Virus record (IMG/VR): IMGVR_UViG_3300034073_000873
Span: 1 to 31,062 of that record
Strand: one strand, 5' to 3'
Length of the DNA: 31,062 nt
From: a virus
Shown: positions 1-7,431 of the stretch, piece after piece
Layout: every line of letters begins with the position of its first letter
Numbering within the stretch: the stretch's first letter is position 1
Position numbers and translations under genes: made by a program
The notes under the pieces: generated by a model
What the model was told of the DNA's origin: nothing
Database searches by the model: none
What the model saw: only the letters and a program-made list of their open reading frames with translations

Positions 1-127
1 TTATATTTATGTTTTTAAAAGAGGATAAATCACCGGCTAAGCCAACTAATGATGTGGATAATTTTGCAGCCTCACCAACACCTAATCCCATTGATGTTGC
101 CATGTCACCAAATAATGATGCCATATC
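1..127. repeat. Left copy of 127-bp terminal direct repeat (circular-contig overlap)
   Basis: Bases 1-127 are identical to bases 30936-31062. Both copies begin TTATATTTATG and end GATGCCATATC. The tape measure reading frame continues across the join without a break. An overlap of exactly 127 bases equals a common assembler k-mer size, so this is most likely the closure overlap of a circular assembly rather than a biological terminal repeat. The non-redundant length is then 30935 bp. Confidence 0.93.
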
Positions 128-427
128 CAATGCCGTACCCTCAGCAATACCAAATGATGTCAATGATGTTTTTGCAAAATCTTTCACCAATTGTGATGAT
201 GATTTGAAAGCAACATCAACTTTATTCATTGATTCATTAAAATCAGATGCCATCTTTACTGATGCCGTCCCGGCTGCCAACAATGGGGCCGTCACAAATG
301 TTGACATTGTTTTGCCAATATCAGCCGCTTGTTTAGAAAATGCGACTAATGATTTCTGTGCATCTGATAATGCTGAATTCAAATCGGTGGAATCACCGGT
401 TATTCGTACTTTTAGTTCCTCTGCCAT
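1..427 (-). CDS. Tail tape measure protein, N-terminal part (continues at 31062)
   Basis: This is the 5' part of the tape measure gene that the linear map cuts in two. It starts at the ATG at 427-425 and reads MAEELKVRITGDSTDLNSAL onward without a stop to the left edge. Through the 127-bp overlap it runs into the coding region at 29209-31062. The gap between the two start positions is 303 bases (101 codons), so the frames agree and the joined protein is 717 residues. The first 60 residues, a small beta segment followed by helix with KSLVAFSKQAADIGKTMS, resemble the start of TP901-type tape measure proteins. The gene lies just downstream of the frameshifted tail chaperones, the usual place for this gene. 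Confidence 0.9.
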   Translation of the reverse strand, partial: MAEELKVRITGDSTDLNSALSDAQKSLVAFSKQAADIGKTMSTFVTAPLLAAGTASVKMASDFNESMNKVDVAFKSSSQLVKDFAKTSLTSFGIAEGTALDMASLFGDMATSMGLGVGEAAKLSTSLVGLAGDLSSFKNINI

Positions 428-437
428 AATGTAAAGT

Positions 438-471
438 TAAAAAAAAAGCCAACCTATAATTTAGATTGACT
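438..471 (-). terminator. Hairpin with U-tract between tail chaperone and tape measure genes
   Basis: On the minus strand AGTCAATCT (471-463) pairs with AGGTTGGCT (455-447) over nine positions, two of them G-U, and is followed by nine T residues (446-438). The chaperone stop codon TAG (456-454) lies at the loop/stem edge. It looks like an intrinsic terminator or an attenuator that would lower tape measure expression relative to upstream genes. Confidence 0.6.
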
Positions 472-759
472 TTTTTCAATTTGTTTTAAAAATGCCTCGA
501 ATTGTTCCGGTGTTGATTTCGGTTTGCCTTTCTCCAAATACACATCCTGTGGCAACGGGAATAATTTATCAGGTGAAATTATTTGTGATTTTTTGGTGGC
601 ATTCGAATTTACAATCATCGTGGAAATAAATCGTGTCATTTCCCAATTCAAGTTTACATTTACACTCCAACTCTCCCCCAACAACGCATTTTCTTTCCAA
701 GTATTACGCCAAAACTGATCCGGTGGAATACCTGCCTGACCGATATAAAAATCAAGCAT
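454..759 (-). CDS. Tail assembly chaperone, -1 frame extension (T-like part of a G/GT pair)
   Basis: This 101-codon frame starts with an internal ATG, but the same frame is open back to position 792. There it meets the slippery heptamer inside the preceding gene. A -1 shift would give a 235-residue fusion: 123 residues of the upstream protein followed by PKADQPLTWDR and then MLDFYIGQAGIPPDQF. The known model is lambda gpG/gpGT and its many analogues, where the minor frameshift product binds tail tube and tape measure proteins. The position directly before the tape measure gene fits. Independent translation from the ATG at 759 cannot be excluded. It ends in a Lys/Ser-rich tail. Confidence 0.75.
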   Translation of the reverse strand: MLDFYIGQAGIPPDQFWRNTWKENALLGESWSVNVNLNWEMTRFISTMIVNSNATKKSQIISPDKLFPLPQDVYLEKGKPKSTPEQFEAFLKQIEKSQSKL

Positions 760-770
760 TCGATCCCACG

Positions 771-1160
771 TTAGGGGTTGATCTGCTTTGGGTTTTTTGT
801 CGATTTTTCAACGTTTCTACGTACACCGGCATTTAGGTCATTGCCCAAAATTCTTGATTCCATTAAGGTGTTCACCAATAATGTCAATGAATCCGGTGTC
901 ATATCCTCCATCCACGATCCTACCTGAAAAACATTGTAATCAATAGGATTTCCGTTTTCTTGATCATATGCCAAAATCCCTGCATATACTAATGCACGCA
1001 TTGTGTTCAATGAAATACCTGATGAAAATACCTTGTCAATTTCTGAAATTTTGTGACCGCTTGCATCCTCAAATGCAACCCAAAAATTCATGCTGAAATG
1101 TAGTGTGCGATCTTTACCGCCAATATTTAATTGACAATAACCACGTTTGCGATTTTCCAT
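771..1160 (-). CDS. Tail assembly chaperone (G-like)
   Basis: A 129-residue protein lying between the tail tube genes and the tape measure gene, the standard locus of tail assembly chaperones. It begins MENRKRGYCQLNIGGKDRTL, a beta-rich start followed by a helical region (residues about 25-100), typical of small chaperones with a DUF-type tail chaperone fold. The end of the gene carries A AAA AAC in the reading frame (798-792), and the -1 frame is open beyond it. The unshifted product ends shortly after, with NPKQINP. A terminator hairpin lies upstream, between it and the tail tube gene. Function is inferred from position and the frameshift architecture, not from a recognised motif. Confidence 0.75.
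   Translation of the reverse strand: MENRKRGYCQLNIGGKDRTLHFSMNFWVAFEDASGHKISEIDKVFSSGISLNTMRALVYAGILAYDQENGNPIDYNVFQVGSWMEDMTPDSLTLLVNTLMESRILGNDLNAGVRRNVEKSTKNPKQINP
792..798 (-). promoter_or_regulatory. Programmed -1 ribosomal frameshift site A AAA AAC
   Basis: The minus strand reads A AAA AAC with AAA (797-795) and AAC (794-792) as zero-frame codons, the classic X XXY YYZ form. After a -1 slip the ribosome reads CCC AAA GCA and stays open for 112 residues to the stop at 454. The site lies six codons before the zero-frame stop. No strong downstream stem is obvious by eye; a weak CCC/GGG pairing exists a few bases on. Confidence 0.8.
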
Positions 1161-1186
1161 TGTGTTTGATTAGGTGTTTAAACTTT

Positions 1187-1216
1187 AAAACCCGGCACCA
1201 TTTTGCTGATGCCGGG
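1187..1216 (-). terminator. Intrinsic terminator after the second tail tube gene
   Basis: CCCGGCA (1216-1210) pairs with TGCCGGG (1197-1191), seven perfect G/C-rich pairs with a 12-base loop, followed by TTTT (1190-1187) on the minus strand. It stands between the abundant tail tube gene and the low-abundance chaperone gene, where attenuation of transcription would be useful. Confidence 0.8.
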
Positions 1217-1239
1217 AGTATATTTTTGCAATCAACAAA

Positions 1240-1650
1240 TTATGCGTTTGTTGATTTTACGATTGCCCCTGTCAATGTGATTGAACCTGAGAATGTCACC
1301 GCTGCTTCCATCTCTGCTGATTGCTCGATTGATGCAATGTAACCCTCTGCTGTGTAAACCGTATCACCTGATGCAGCCGTACCGAATACACACGTGATGA
1401 TTGTACGATTTAAAACGAAATCAACTAATTCCTCAGCATTTGCAGCCGATGCGTAGTTTACTAAACCATCAAATGAAATTTCACCTGAACGTAAACCGCT
1501 GATTCCCTCAGACCAACCGCCTGAATCCTTTGTTGTTGCATCTGCAATGTCTTGTGAAATTGACAATGTGCATGATGTTGTGTGTGCAATGGCCGTCCCT
1601 TCAACTTTGATCAATAGGTTCGTGCCGTTAAATACTCCCGATGTTGCCAT
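1240..1650 (-). CDS. Major tail tube protein (second paralogue)
   Basis: A 136-residue beta-rich protein of the TP901-1/phage_tail_2 type of major tail protein. It opens MATSGVFNGTNLLIKVEGTA and contains the block TKDSGGWSEGISGLRSGEIS followed by FDGLVNY. The neighbour at 1703-2152 has a clearly related block at the same position, so the two are tandem paralogues. Tail tube subunits of this type stack as hexameric rings around the tape measure. It is followed by a strong terminator and preceded by its own possible -7 element (1684-1691). These suggest separate, high-level expression. It is probably the main tube subunit, because it is the more compact of the two. Confidence 0.8.
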   Translation of the reverse strand: MATSGVFNGTNLLIKVEGTAIAHTTSCTLSISQDIADATTKDSGGWSEGISGLRSGEISFDGLVNYASAANAEELVDFVLNRTIITCVFGTAASGDTVYTAEGYIASIEQSAEMEAAVTFSGSITLTGAIVKSTNA

Positions 1651-1683
1651 ATTTTTGTTTAATTTTTATGCTCTTATTTTATG

Positions 1684-1691
1684 CAAATATA
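1684..1691 (-). promoter_or_regulatory. Possible Bacteroidota -7 element TATATTTG
   Basis: TATATTTG matches TAnnTTTG and lies 33 bases upstream of the start of the second tail tube gene, in a 52-bp gap. A good -33 TTTG at the usual spacing is not evident, so this is only a candidate. Confidence 0.4.
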
Positions 1692-1702
1692 TTCAAAATC
1701 AA

Positions 1703-2152
1703 TTATACATTTTGCCATTGAATATTTAAGTTTTCCCAATTGGTAAACACCTGATTCCATATCAATCGTGCATCGGTATAAATACGGCCCGAAATCTTAA
1801 AATCAACCGAATACGTTGAAACGTTTTCCATCTGTGAAACCTGCTCAACGTTTTGGATGTACCCTAAACCATAATAAAACATCCCGGCCGTTTGGAATAC
1901 CCATTGAACCTGTGCACGTGTAATTATTCTTTCAACAAATTGATTGTAATTAACTGAATCAGAATAATCAATCAAACCATCAGCCGTGAATGATGCCGAT
2001 CGTTTACCGGCCAAAACTTCTTTCCAACCTTGCGAATCTTTATTGGTAAATTCGGCCATATCCATTTGCAAAGACATTGTGGCGGACTTTGAATGCCCTA
2101 ATGCCACATCGCCTTCATACAAAACAACATTTGTGCCGTTTACTAATGCCAT
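1703..2152 (-). CDS. Tail tube protein paralogue (first copy)
   Basis: A 149-residue protein that parallels the next gene along its whole length: MALVNGTNVVLYEGDVALGH versus MATSGVFNGTNLLIKVEGTA, TNKDSQGWKEVLAGKRSASF versus TKDSGGWSEGISGLRSGEIS, and a shared GYI-x(2)-(V/I)EQ segment late in both. It has an extra C-terminal stretch rich in Trp and Asn (IWNQVFTNWENLNIQWQNV). It starts in a TAATG overlap with the gene before it, so the two are probably translationally coupled. It may be a second tube subunit, a tube initiator or a decorated tube variant. The sequence does not say which. Confidence 0.75.
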   Translation of the reverse strand: MALVNGTNVVLYEGDVALGHSKSATMSLQMDMAEFTNKDSQGWKEVLAGKRSASFTADGLIDYSDSVNYNQFVERIITRAQVQWVFQTAGMFYYGLGYIQNVEQVSQMENVSTYSVDFKISGRIYTDARLIWNQVFTNWENLNIQWQNV

Positions 2153-2490
2153 TAAACCGCAGGTGATTCAATTTCCGTCAATAAGGGTTCCGGTGTTAGT
2201 TCCGGTGGAACCGGTGGAACGTAATCGCCTGTTATGGTCAAATTTAATTGCTGTGCAACCCAATCCCACGCATAATTGTCCGCCTGCCATTGCTCATATG
2301 CCTCACCTACCATTGACAAATTGCCCTGTGCAACCTGTGAACCAATTGTCTGATCTGCATTTTCAGCACTCAATGAATAATAAAACGTTGCGGATGTTCC
2401 CAACGTTACATTTACCGCATATGCGTTCAAAATTTTGGCCTCTTTTACCTGACCATTGTCCCAAATTGAAACCGGTTGAATAGTTTTCAT
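2152..2490 (-). CDS. Hypothetical tail-region protein
   Basis: A 112-residue acidic protein starting MKTIQPVSIWDNGQVKEAKI. It has a beta-rich first half (residues 1-60), a Trp-rich helical part (residues about 67-90, YEQWQADNYAWDWVAQQLNL) and a Pro/Glu-rich C-terminus (VPPVPPELTPEPL). No motif is recognised. It shares its stop codon with the start of the next gene (TAATG). Position among tail genes suggests a virion or assembly role. The shape (a short beta domain plus a proline-rich end) would fit a tail or fibre-associated protein, but that is a guess. Confidence 0.7.
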   Translation of the reverse strand: MKTIQPVSIWDNGQVKEAKILNAYAVNVTLGTSATFYYSLSAENADQTIGSQVAQGNLSMVGEAYEQWQADNYAWDWVAQQLNLTITGDYVPPVPPELTPEPLLTEIESPAV

Positions 2491-2493
2491 ATA

Positions 2494-2889
2494 TTATAGT
2501 TCTATTTCTTCTTCAATGTTTGTAAACTCAACACCCTCAACCCAATCTTTCAGGAATCCAAATTCTTCTAATCCATCCGGATTGATTACCTGAATTAATT
2601 CAAAATCAACCTCAGTCAAATTTAATGCCTTTGATTTTTCAGTCAATTTTTTCAATCCATCTTTTGTGTACGAATAGCCTCCATTTTCTTTCAAAATTAG
2701 ATTGCCATCTTTATCAACTGATGCATTGTCCAAACGAAATTCCTCTGCCTGTTCCTCGTATTTATCCAAATATGGCTTTAATTTCTCGTTAATTTTAGCC
2801 AATTTCTTTTGTGCCTTTGTCTTTTGATCACCGGCAAAATGGCTCAATACACGTGACAAAACAATGATTTCTGCGTACTTCTTTTTCAT
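2494..2889 (-). CDS. Hypothetical helical protein in the tail region
   Basis: A 131-residue protein from the ATG at 2889 (MKKKYAEIIVLSRVLSHFAG). A longer frame to 2919 would begin with TTG and would start upstream of the transcription start predicted from the TATATTTG at 2924-2917, so 2889 is preferred. Residues about 20-65 are strongly helical and charged (QKTKAQKKLAKINEKLKPYL, DKYEEQAEEF), probably a coiled coil. A beta-type segment DKDGNLILKENGGYSYTKDG follows, then an acidic end. No known family is recognised. Its position just after the tail fibre and before the tail tube genes suggests a virion-assembly role. Confidence 0.75.
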   Translation of the reverse strand: MKKKYAEIIVLSRVLSHFAGDQKTKAQKKLAKINEKLKPYLDKYEEQAEEFRLDNASVDKDGNLILKENGGYSYTKDGLKKLTEKSKALNLTEVDFELIQVINPDGLEEFGFLKDWVEGVEFTNIEEEIEL

Positions 2890-2916
2890 TTTATGTTGAT
2901 TTGGTTGTTTAATATG

Positions 2917-2924
2917 CAAATATA
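2917..2924 (-). promoter_or_regulatory. Possible Bacteroidota -7 element TATATTTG
   Basis: TATATTTG fits TAnnTTTG and lies 27 bases upstream of the ATG at 2889. A -33 element at standard distance is not clear. If active it would give a leader of about 20 bases. Confidence 0.35.
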
Positions 2925-2928
2925 CAGA

Positions 2929-3372
2929 TTATGGACAATACGTTGAACCACTTACAATTTGAATTGATCCGTTGTATCCGGATGGAATATTTGTTTGTGG
3001 GCCTTGTGATGTTCCATTATAATAGTAAAATGATGGTGTAATACCTGGCAAAACGTAACGTTGTCCAATGCCTAATGTTGGGGCAATACGTGTCCACGCT
3101 GCTGCTCCACCACCACAGGATGTCAATTGATAATATGTGTATGTAACGGCTACCAATTGGCTTTTTACCACCAATTCATTGTTTGGAACACCTGATAATG
3201 GTGCTGATTGAATTTCAATATATGATTGAATTAATTCCTTTCGCACGCAACGGCTTGCAGATTCCCCTGATGGTGGCATCGGCAATAATTGTAGAAAATA
3301 TCCATTATTGCAGGCATTTATTAAACTATCCCACGAACACGTTTGATTGGATGCCACATTTATCCATTGCAT
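2929..3372 (-). CDS. Hypothetical tail fibre-associated protein
   Basis: A 147-residue protein that starts one base after the tail fibre gene ends. It opens MQWINVASNQTCSWDSLINA and contains five cysteines (TCSW, NACNN, SRCV, TSCGGG and the C-terminal TYCP). It is rich in Gly, Ser, Tyr and Asn in its second half (PSFYYYNGTSQGPQTNIPSG), as in receptor-binding or fibre tip domains. No enzymatic motif is visible. Tight linkage to the fibre gene suggests it is a fibre accessory or tip protein. Family membership is not recognised. Confidence 0.7.
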   Translation of the reverse strand: MQWINVASNQTCSWDSLINACNNGYFLQLLPMPPSGESASRCVRKELIQSYIEIQSAPLSGVPNNELVVKSQLVAVTYTYYQLTSCGGGAAAWTRIAPTLGIGQRYVLPGITPSFYYYNGTSQGPQTNIPSGYNGSIQIVSGSTYCP

Positions 3373-3373
3373 A

Positions 3374-6300
3374 CTAATTCAGGTTTAATTGTTTTTCTAA
3401 TTCTGCAACCCTTTTTTCTAATCGTGCAATTTTAGCCGTGTGAACTTCACGATATGATAATGTCAAAAATCCGTCTTTTCCCTTTGTAACTGCATATGGC
3501 ATTAATTTTTCGGCATCTTGTGCGAAATATCCCAATTCAATTTTGCCATTCTTTTCGTACAATTTAGCTTCTAAATTTTCAATTCCATCAACAATATGAT
3601 TATGTTCAATTATTTTTTTTAGGCGAAAATCTGATGATTCAAAAAATGCTGTGGCTGTGACTGATGAACTAAATGTTGCTGCACCTGATGTCGCAAGTAA
3701 AAAAGCCGTTACATCTCCCCTATCAATATGAAAGGTTCCATTTGTATTTGCCTGAATATCCCAAAATGTATTTGTTGATGAAACCAATCGCATAATTACA
3801 TTATTTGTCGTGTTTTCAATATTCATTGATTGAACACCACCCGAATTATACAATTTCAAAGCATCAGTAGAACCACCATTTACATATAATTTCCATCCTG
3901 AATCGGTTGTGGTTCCAATTAATACTTTACCATTATTTTGAGATAAAATTACATTTGTTCCATCTCCCCATCCAATAGAAATGTTTTTATATTGACCCGT
4001 TCCATAATCATATGCATTAAGGCCAAATAATGACGATCCGTCCGAATACAAATATGTGGCTGCCCTACTTCCTGAAGGTGCAATACCAATTCCATCTTGA
4101 AATGTTGCTGACATCCACGATCCTAATGCACCATTTGTTCCAACTTGTAATTTATTGTTTTGAGATGTTGTGCCAATTCCTAGATTTCCATACTGATTCA
4201 AATGCATTTGATTTGTACTTGCCACTCCACCCCAATATAATCCACCACCATTTGCATATGTTGCTATGTATCCCGATGAACCAATTGTTTTAATTACAAT
4301 GGAATTTGCAAATTGCATTGCAGCATCATTTGTAATACGAATAACTTCGGTATTATTTGTTTTAAATATAAGAGGATGATTTGAAGCTACATTTATAATT
4401 CCGGCAGGTGACCAATTACCTAAGGCATATGTTGTTGATAAAAACATATTAACAGCCTCGTTACCTGATGAAATGTTTATATCAGCAAAATTATATGTAG
4501 ATGATCCATCTCCTTGCGTAGATAATGTGTTTTGAACTGTAAATCTAGGGAATGCGCTACCACTACCACTATTTGAACTTTTACTAATTCTTAAATTATC
4601 ACTAAATCTGCCTGTACCATTTACATCAAATTTATAACCTGAATCCGTTGTTGTACCAACTAATACATTGCCATTTTGTAAAACCGAAAACACATCTGTT
4701 CCTGCTCCATTACCTCCATTCATTACAGTAAATCTACCACCACTTCCTGTACTAATTCCTGCTGAAACATAACCTGCACGTGATGCGTGAGAATGTCCAT
4801 ACATTACTAATGAGCCACCGTAACCTGCCGATCCGCCACCTGCTTGTAAATTATATGAACCTGCAAATAATTGATCAGAATCAACAATATTATATACTGA
4901 TGATGTGCCGCTTGGAGTAATTAAATACCTTGTTGCTTTTATAGAATTTACAAAAATTGCGGCACCTGTTGTGGCAAATGTTAAAACAGATATATCACTA
5001 CGATCAATTTGAAATGTGCCATCCGTATTTGCTTGTAAATCCCAAAATGCGTTTGTTGTTGATGTGAATCTTGCAATTGCGTTGTTTGTTGAATTATATA
5101 AATTTAAGGACAAAACAGCCGCAGCATTTGATACAGAAATACCTCCGGCTGCACCCGCATTTACTTCTAATTTATATGATGATTCTGTTGTCGTACCTAT
5201 ATGAATTTTTGAATTTAATTCATAAATAATACTATTGCTAATTCCACTTCCTGATGTCCATTTTGGCAAATAGTTTGTTGATCCTGATCCTGTGACTAAT
5301 CCTGATAATGTTGAAACCGATCCATCAGCCATCAAATACTGACTTGATGTGCCCCCCGATTTGATAAATGATGCGGATGTCAATGTTCCTGTATTTATCG
5401 CATTGCCTGATGGTGTTATTTGGAATTTTGTTGCACCGGCTGTTTGATCATAAATATAAAAATACCCTGAATCAACAAATAATGTGTAATCAGGATTATT
5501 GTCTGTATCGGTGAAATATAACTTTGGTGCAATTCCGCTGATTGTCATATCCCCTGTAAATACAGGGTTGGCCGCATCCGCTTTCAATGCAAGTTTTGCC
5601 AACACCGCATTTGAATTTGGATATTCCGTGTCACTAGCCAATAAATTTGACACCATTTTATCCAAACGTTGGTATGTACTTGCGGCCGTTGTAATCAACA
5701 AATAATTGGCCAATGATGCTGATGTCACATATGTGCTTGAATCAATTGATCCGTCTGCTTTCAAAAATTGTGTTGCCGTACCGCCTGATTTTGCGATGGT
5801 TCCCACAATCAAATCACCTGCAATGGTTGTCACACCTGATGAATTAATCACGAAACGTGTTGCACCGGCCGTTTGGTCGTATATTCTAAAAAATCCGCCA
5901 TCTGCCCCGATAAAATAATCAGGGTTTTGATCCGTGTCTGTGAAATACAATTTAGGTTCTGCCCCCGAAATGGTCATGTATCCTGTAAACACCGGATTCA
6001 ATGCATCTGCTTTTAGTGCTAATGCGTTGATTACTGCGTTTGAATTTGGGTATTCTGTTGCACTTGCAAGCAAATTGGACACCATTTTGTCCAATCTTTG
6101 GTATGTTGATGCCGCATCCGTTGTGGTCAAATACGTTGAATTATCGTATGAAATCGTTGTACCTGATGCCTTTACAAACCCGGTGCCATCCAATTGTGCC
6201 TGTGGTGTGTATCCTAATGCAGATGCGATGCTCTTATTTTCCCAATATCCATTTGCCAAATCATAAAATAAACCATGATTATTTGCAGGATCGGCAATGT

Positions 6301-7405
6301 AAACATCCTGAATCATTGACATTTTAGGCATAATATGTGGCCTTACCATCAATGTGCCCTGCGTTGCGTGAACACGTACAACTGCCGCAACCTCAATTTT
6401 GGCATTTGGTGCAATTGGTTGTGTTTCTGTTAATAAACCATCTGTGGCATTTGCTGAATCAAAATACAACACAGAACCCAATGTGAATGCTGTGGTGTCT
6501 AGGTTTCTAACCTTACCTAAAATTGTCACATATCCGAAATCGTTATTTGCAAAATCCTGCGTTGAAACACCGATAAAATATTGAGGATTTGCGTTGATTG
6601 TTGCCGGATCTGCCAAAGACATCAACAGGTGATCGCCTTCAACACCTGCAAACATTACTGCTTTTCCATTACCAATCGCCCCTGATGCTTTGCCATAAAA
6701 ATGTAATTCCTGCCCGGCCTGTAAAACCACATCATTCAACAATCCCATGTCAAACGTTCCATCAATTGGATTCCACACAATTTCACCCACATCTGTGCTG
6801 TGCGTTGTGTCTGTGTCAATTGCCAAATATTCGGCACTCAATGAAAATTCACCTAAATCAACATTTGCTGTTGCCCCTGTATATGGCACAAATCCTGTCA
6901 ATGTTGGGAATGTAGCCAATGAACCATCACCACGAATGTATTGTGAAATCGTACCTGTTGGATTGTTGAATTTGGCATTTAAGGCATTTTGCAAATCTGT
7001 TTGATTGCTTAATGTGCCTGAAATATTACCCCACACGGCCGATGTGCCATCAATTGTCCACGATCTGTTTGCACTCAAATCATAGGTCGTGCCATTGATT
7101 GTCAATGTTCGTGTTGTCGGAACCGGTGTGTAACCTAATGCCGAAATTATTTGTGAACTTGTAATGCCGGTCAAATAGGTATTTGAATCCAATGATCCGT
7201 CCGCTTTTAAAAACTGCGTGGCTAAACCATTAGTGACCTTGTATTTGTTTGCTCTTAAAAAACCTTGTGAATCGATGAAAACATTTGAACCACCGCCAAA
7301 ACCATCTGTTATTTGCTTTTCGCTTGCTGTGAGGATGTCATTGTCGATTGTTTTCAACAATGCTTTGTATGTTTCCGCTACTAATTGACCGGTTAATGAT
7401 GCCAT
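3374..7405 (-). CDS. Tail fibre protein with C-terminal S74 intramolecular chaperone
   Basis: A 1343-residue fibre protein, the largest in the genome. The start is ATG at 7405. Much of it is Gly/Ser/Thr/Asn-rich repeats such as KADGS-(L/I/V), ALGYTP and GTTTDSGYK, typical of trimeric beta fibres. The last 89 residues (about 1255-1343) form a peptidase S74 domain. They contain ESSDFRLKK (candidate nucleophile Ser about 1258), LGYFAQDAEKLMP and LTLSYREV, and end in a short coiled coil (IARLEKRVAELEKQL). In this family the chaperone trimerises the fibre and then cuts itself off. Two pairs of internal duplications are visible (see repeat entries). The part encoded at about 3600-5300 looks more AT-rich than the N-terminal part, hinting at module exchange. 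It probably determines host range. Confidence 0.9.
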   Translation of the reverse strand: MASLTGQLVAETYKALLKTIDNDILTASEKQITDGFGGGSNVFIDSQGFLRANKYKVTNGLATQFLKADGSLDSNTYLTGITSSQIISALGYTPVPTTRTLTINGTTYDLSANRSWTIDGTSAVWGNISGTLSNQTDLQNALNAKFNNPTGTISQYIRGDGSLATFPTLTGFVPYTGATANVDLGEFSLSAEYLAIDTDTTHSTDVGEIVWNPIDGTFDMGLLNDVVLQAGQELHFYGKASGAIGNGKAVMFAGVEGDHLLMSLADPATINANPQYFIGVSTQDFANNDFGYVTILGKVRNLDTTAFTLGSVLYFDSANATDGLLTETQPIAPNAKIEVAAVVRVHATQGTLMVRPHIMPKMSMIQDVYIADPANNHGLFYDLANGYWENKSIASALGYTPQAQLDGTGFVKASGTTISYDNSTYLTTTDAASTYQRLDKMVSNLLASATEYPNSNAVINALALKADALNPVFTGYMTISGAEPKLYFTDTDQNPDYFIGADGGFFRIYDQTAGATRFVINSSGVTTIAGDLIVGTIAKSGGTATQFLKADGSIDSSTYVTSASLANYLLITTAASTYQRLDKMVSNLLASDTEYPNSNAVLAKLALKADAANPVFTGDMTISGIAPKLYFTDTDNNPDYTLFVDSGYFYIYDQTAGATKFQITPSGNAINTGTLTSASFIKSGGTSSQYLMADGSVSTLSGLVTGSGSTNYLPKWTSGSGISNSIIYELNSKIHIGTTTESSYKLEVNAGAAGGISVSNAAAVLSLNLYNSTNNAIARFTSTTNAFWDLQANTDGTFQIDRSDISVLTFATTGAAIFVNSIKATRYLITPSGTSSVYNIVDSDQLFAGSYNLQAGGGSAGYGGSLVMYGHSHASRAGYVSAGISTGSGGRFTVMNGGNGAGTDVFSVLQNGNVLVGTTTDSGYKFDVNGTGRFSDNLRISKSSNSGSGSAFPRFTVQNTLSTQGDGSSTYNFADINISSGNEAVNMFLSTTYALGNWSPAGIINVASNHPLIFKTNNTEVIRITNDAAMQFANSIVIKTIGSSGYIATYANGGGLYWGGVASTNQMHLNQYGNLGIGTTSQNNKLQVGTNGALGSWMSATFQDGIGIAPSGSRAATYLYSDGSSLFGLNAYDYGTGQYKNISIGWGDGTNVILSQNNGKVLIGTTTDSGWKLYVNGGSTDALKLYNSGGVQSMNIENTTNNVIMRLVSSTNTFWDIQANTNGTFHIDRGDVTAFLLATSGAATFSSSVTATAFFESSDFRLKKIIEHNHIVDGIENLEAKLYEKNGKIELGYFAQDAEKLMPYAVTKGKDGFLTLSYREVHTAKIARLEKRVAELEKQLNLN
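3640..3930 (-). repeat. Fibre module repeat A, copy 2
   Basis: It encodes VLIGTTTDSGWKLYVNGG through TNTFWDIQANTNGTFHIDRG. The copy at 4915-5210 has the same order with many identities (TTTESSYKLEVNAG, TNAFWDLQANTDGTFQIDRS). A third, shorter match to the first part (VLVGTTTDSGYKFDVNGTG) lies near 4590-4680. Confidence 0.7.
4915..5210 (-). repeat. Fibre module repeat A, copy 1
   Basis: Partner of the segment at 3640-3930 inside the tail fibre gene. The shared order is GTTT-(D/E)-S, K-L-x-VN, NN-x-I-x-R, FWD-(I/L)-QAN and G-A-A-x-F. The copies lie about 1.3 kb apart, so recombination between them could remove or add a fibre module. Confidence 0.7.
5406..5695 (-). repeat. Fibre module repeat B, copy 2
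   Basis: It encodes AASTYQRLDKMVSNLLAS, EYPNSNAV, LALKADAANPVFTG, PKLYFTDTDNNPDY and IYDQTAGATKF. The same blocks occur in order in the copy about 430 bases upstream. Confidence 0.8.
5832..6124 (-). repeat. Fibre module repeat B, copy 1
   Basis: A segment of roughly 290 bases nearly identical at protein level to 5406-5695: AASTYQRLDKMVSNLLAS, EYPNSNAV, PKLYFTDTDQNPDY, IYDQTAGATRF. It is a recent tandem duplication of a fibre module. The differences cluster in short loops (for example YFIGADGGFF versus YTLFVDSGYF). Confidence 0.8.
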
Positions 7406-7431
7406 TTTCTACCTGCTTATTTTAATGCAAG

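Noticed and set aside
9-434. Plus-strand frame of 141 codons at the left end
   Set aside because: It is the antisense of the tape measure N-terminus, which is in frame with the rest of that gene across the circular join. No plus-strand gene is supported anywhere.
454-759. Second tail chaperone frame as an independent gene
   Set aside because: The open frame extends upstream to a well-phased slippery heptamer, so a frameshift extension explains it better than a separate start.
3374-7405. Tail fibre repeats as a diversity-generating retroelement target
   Set aside because: No reverse transcriptase gene and no template repeat with adenine-specific differences is visible; the repeats look like ordinary duplications.
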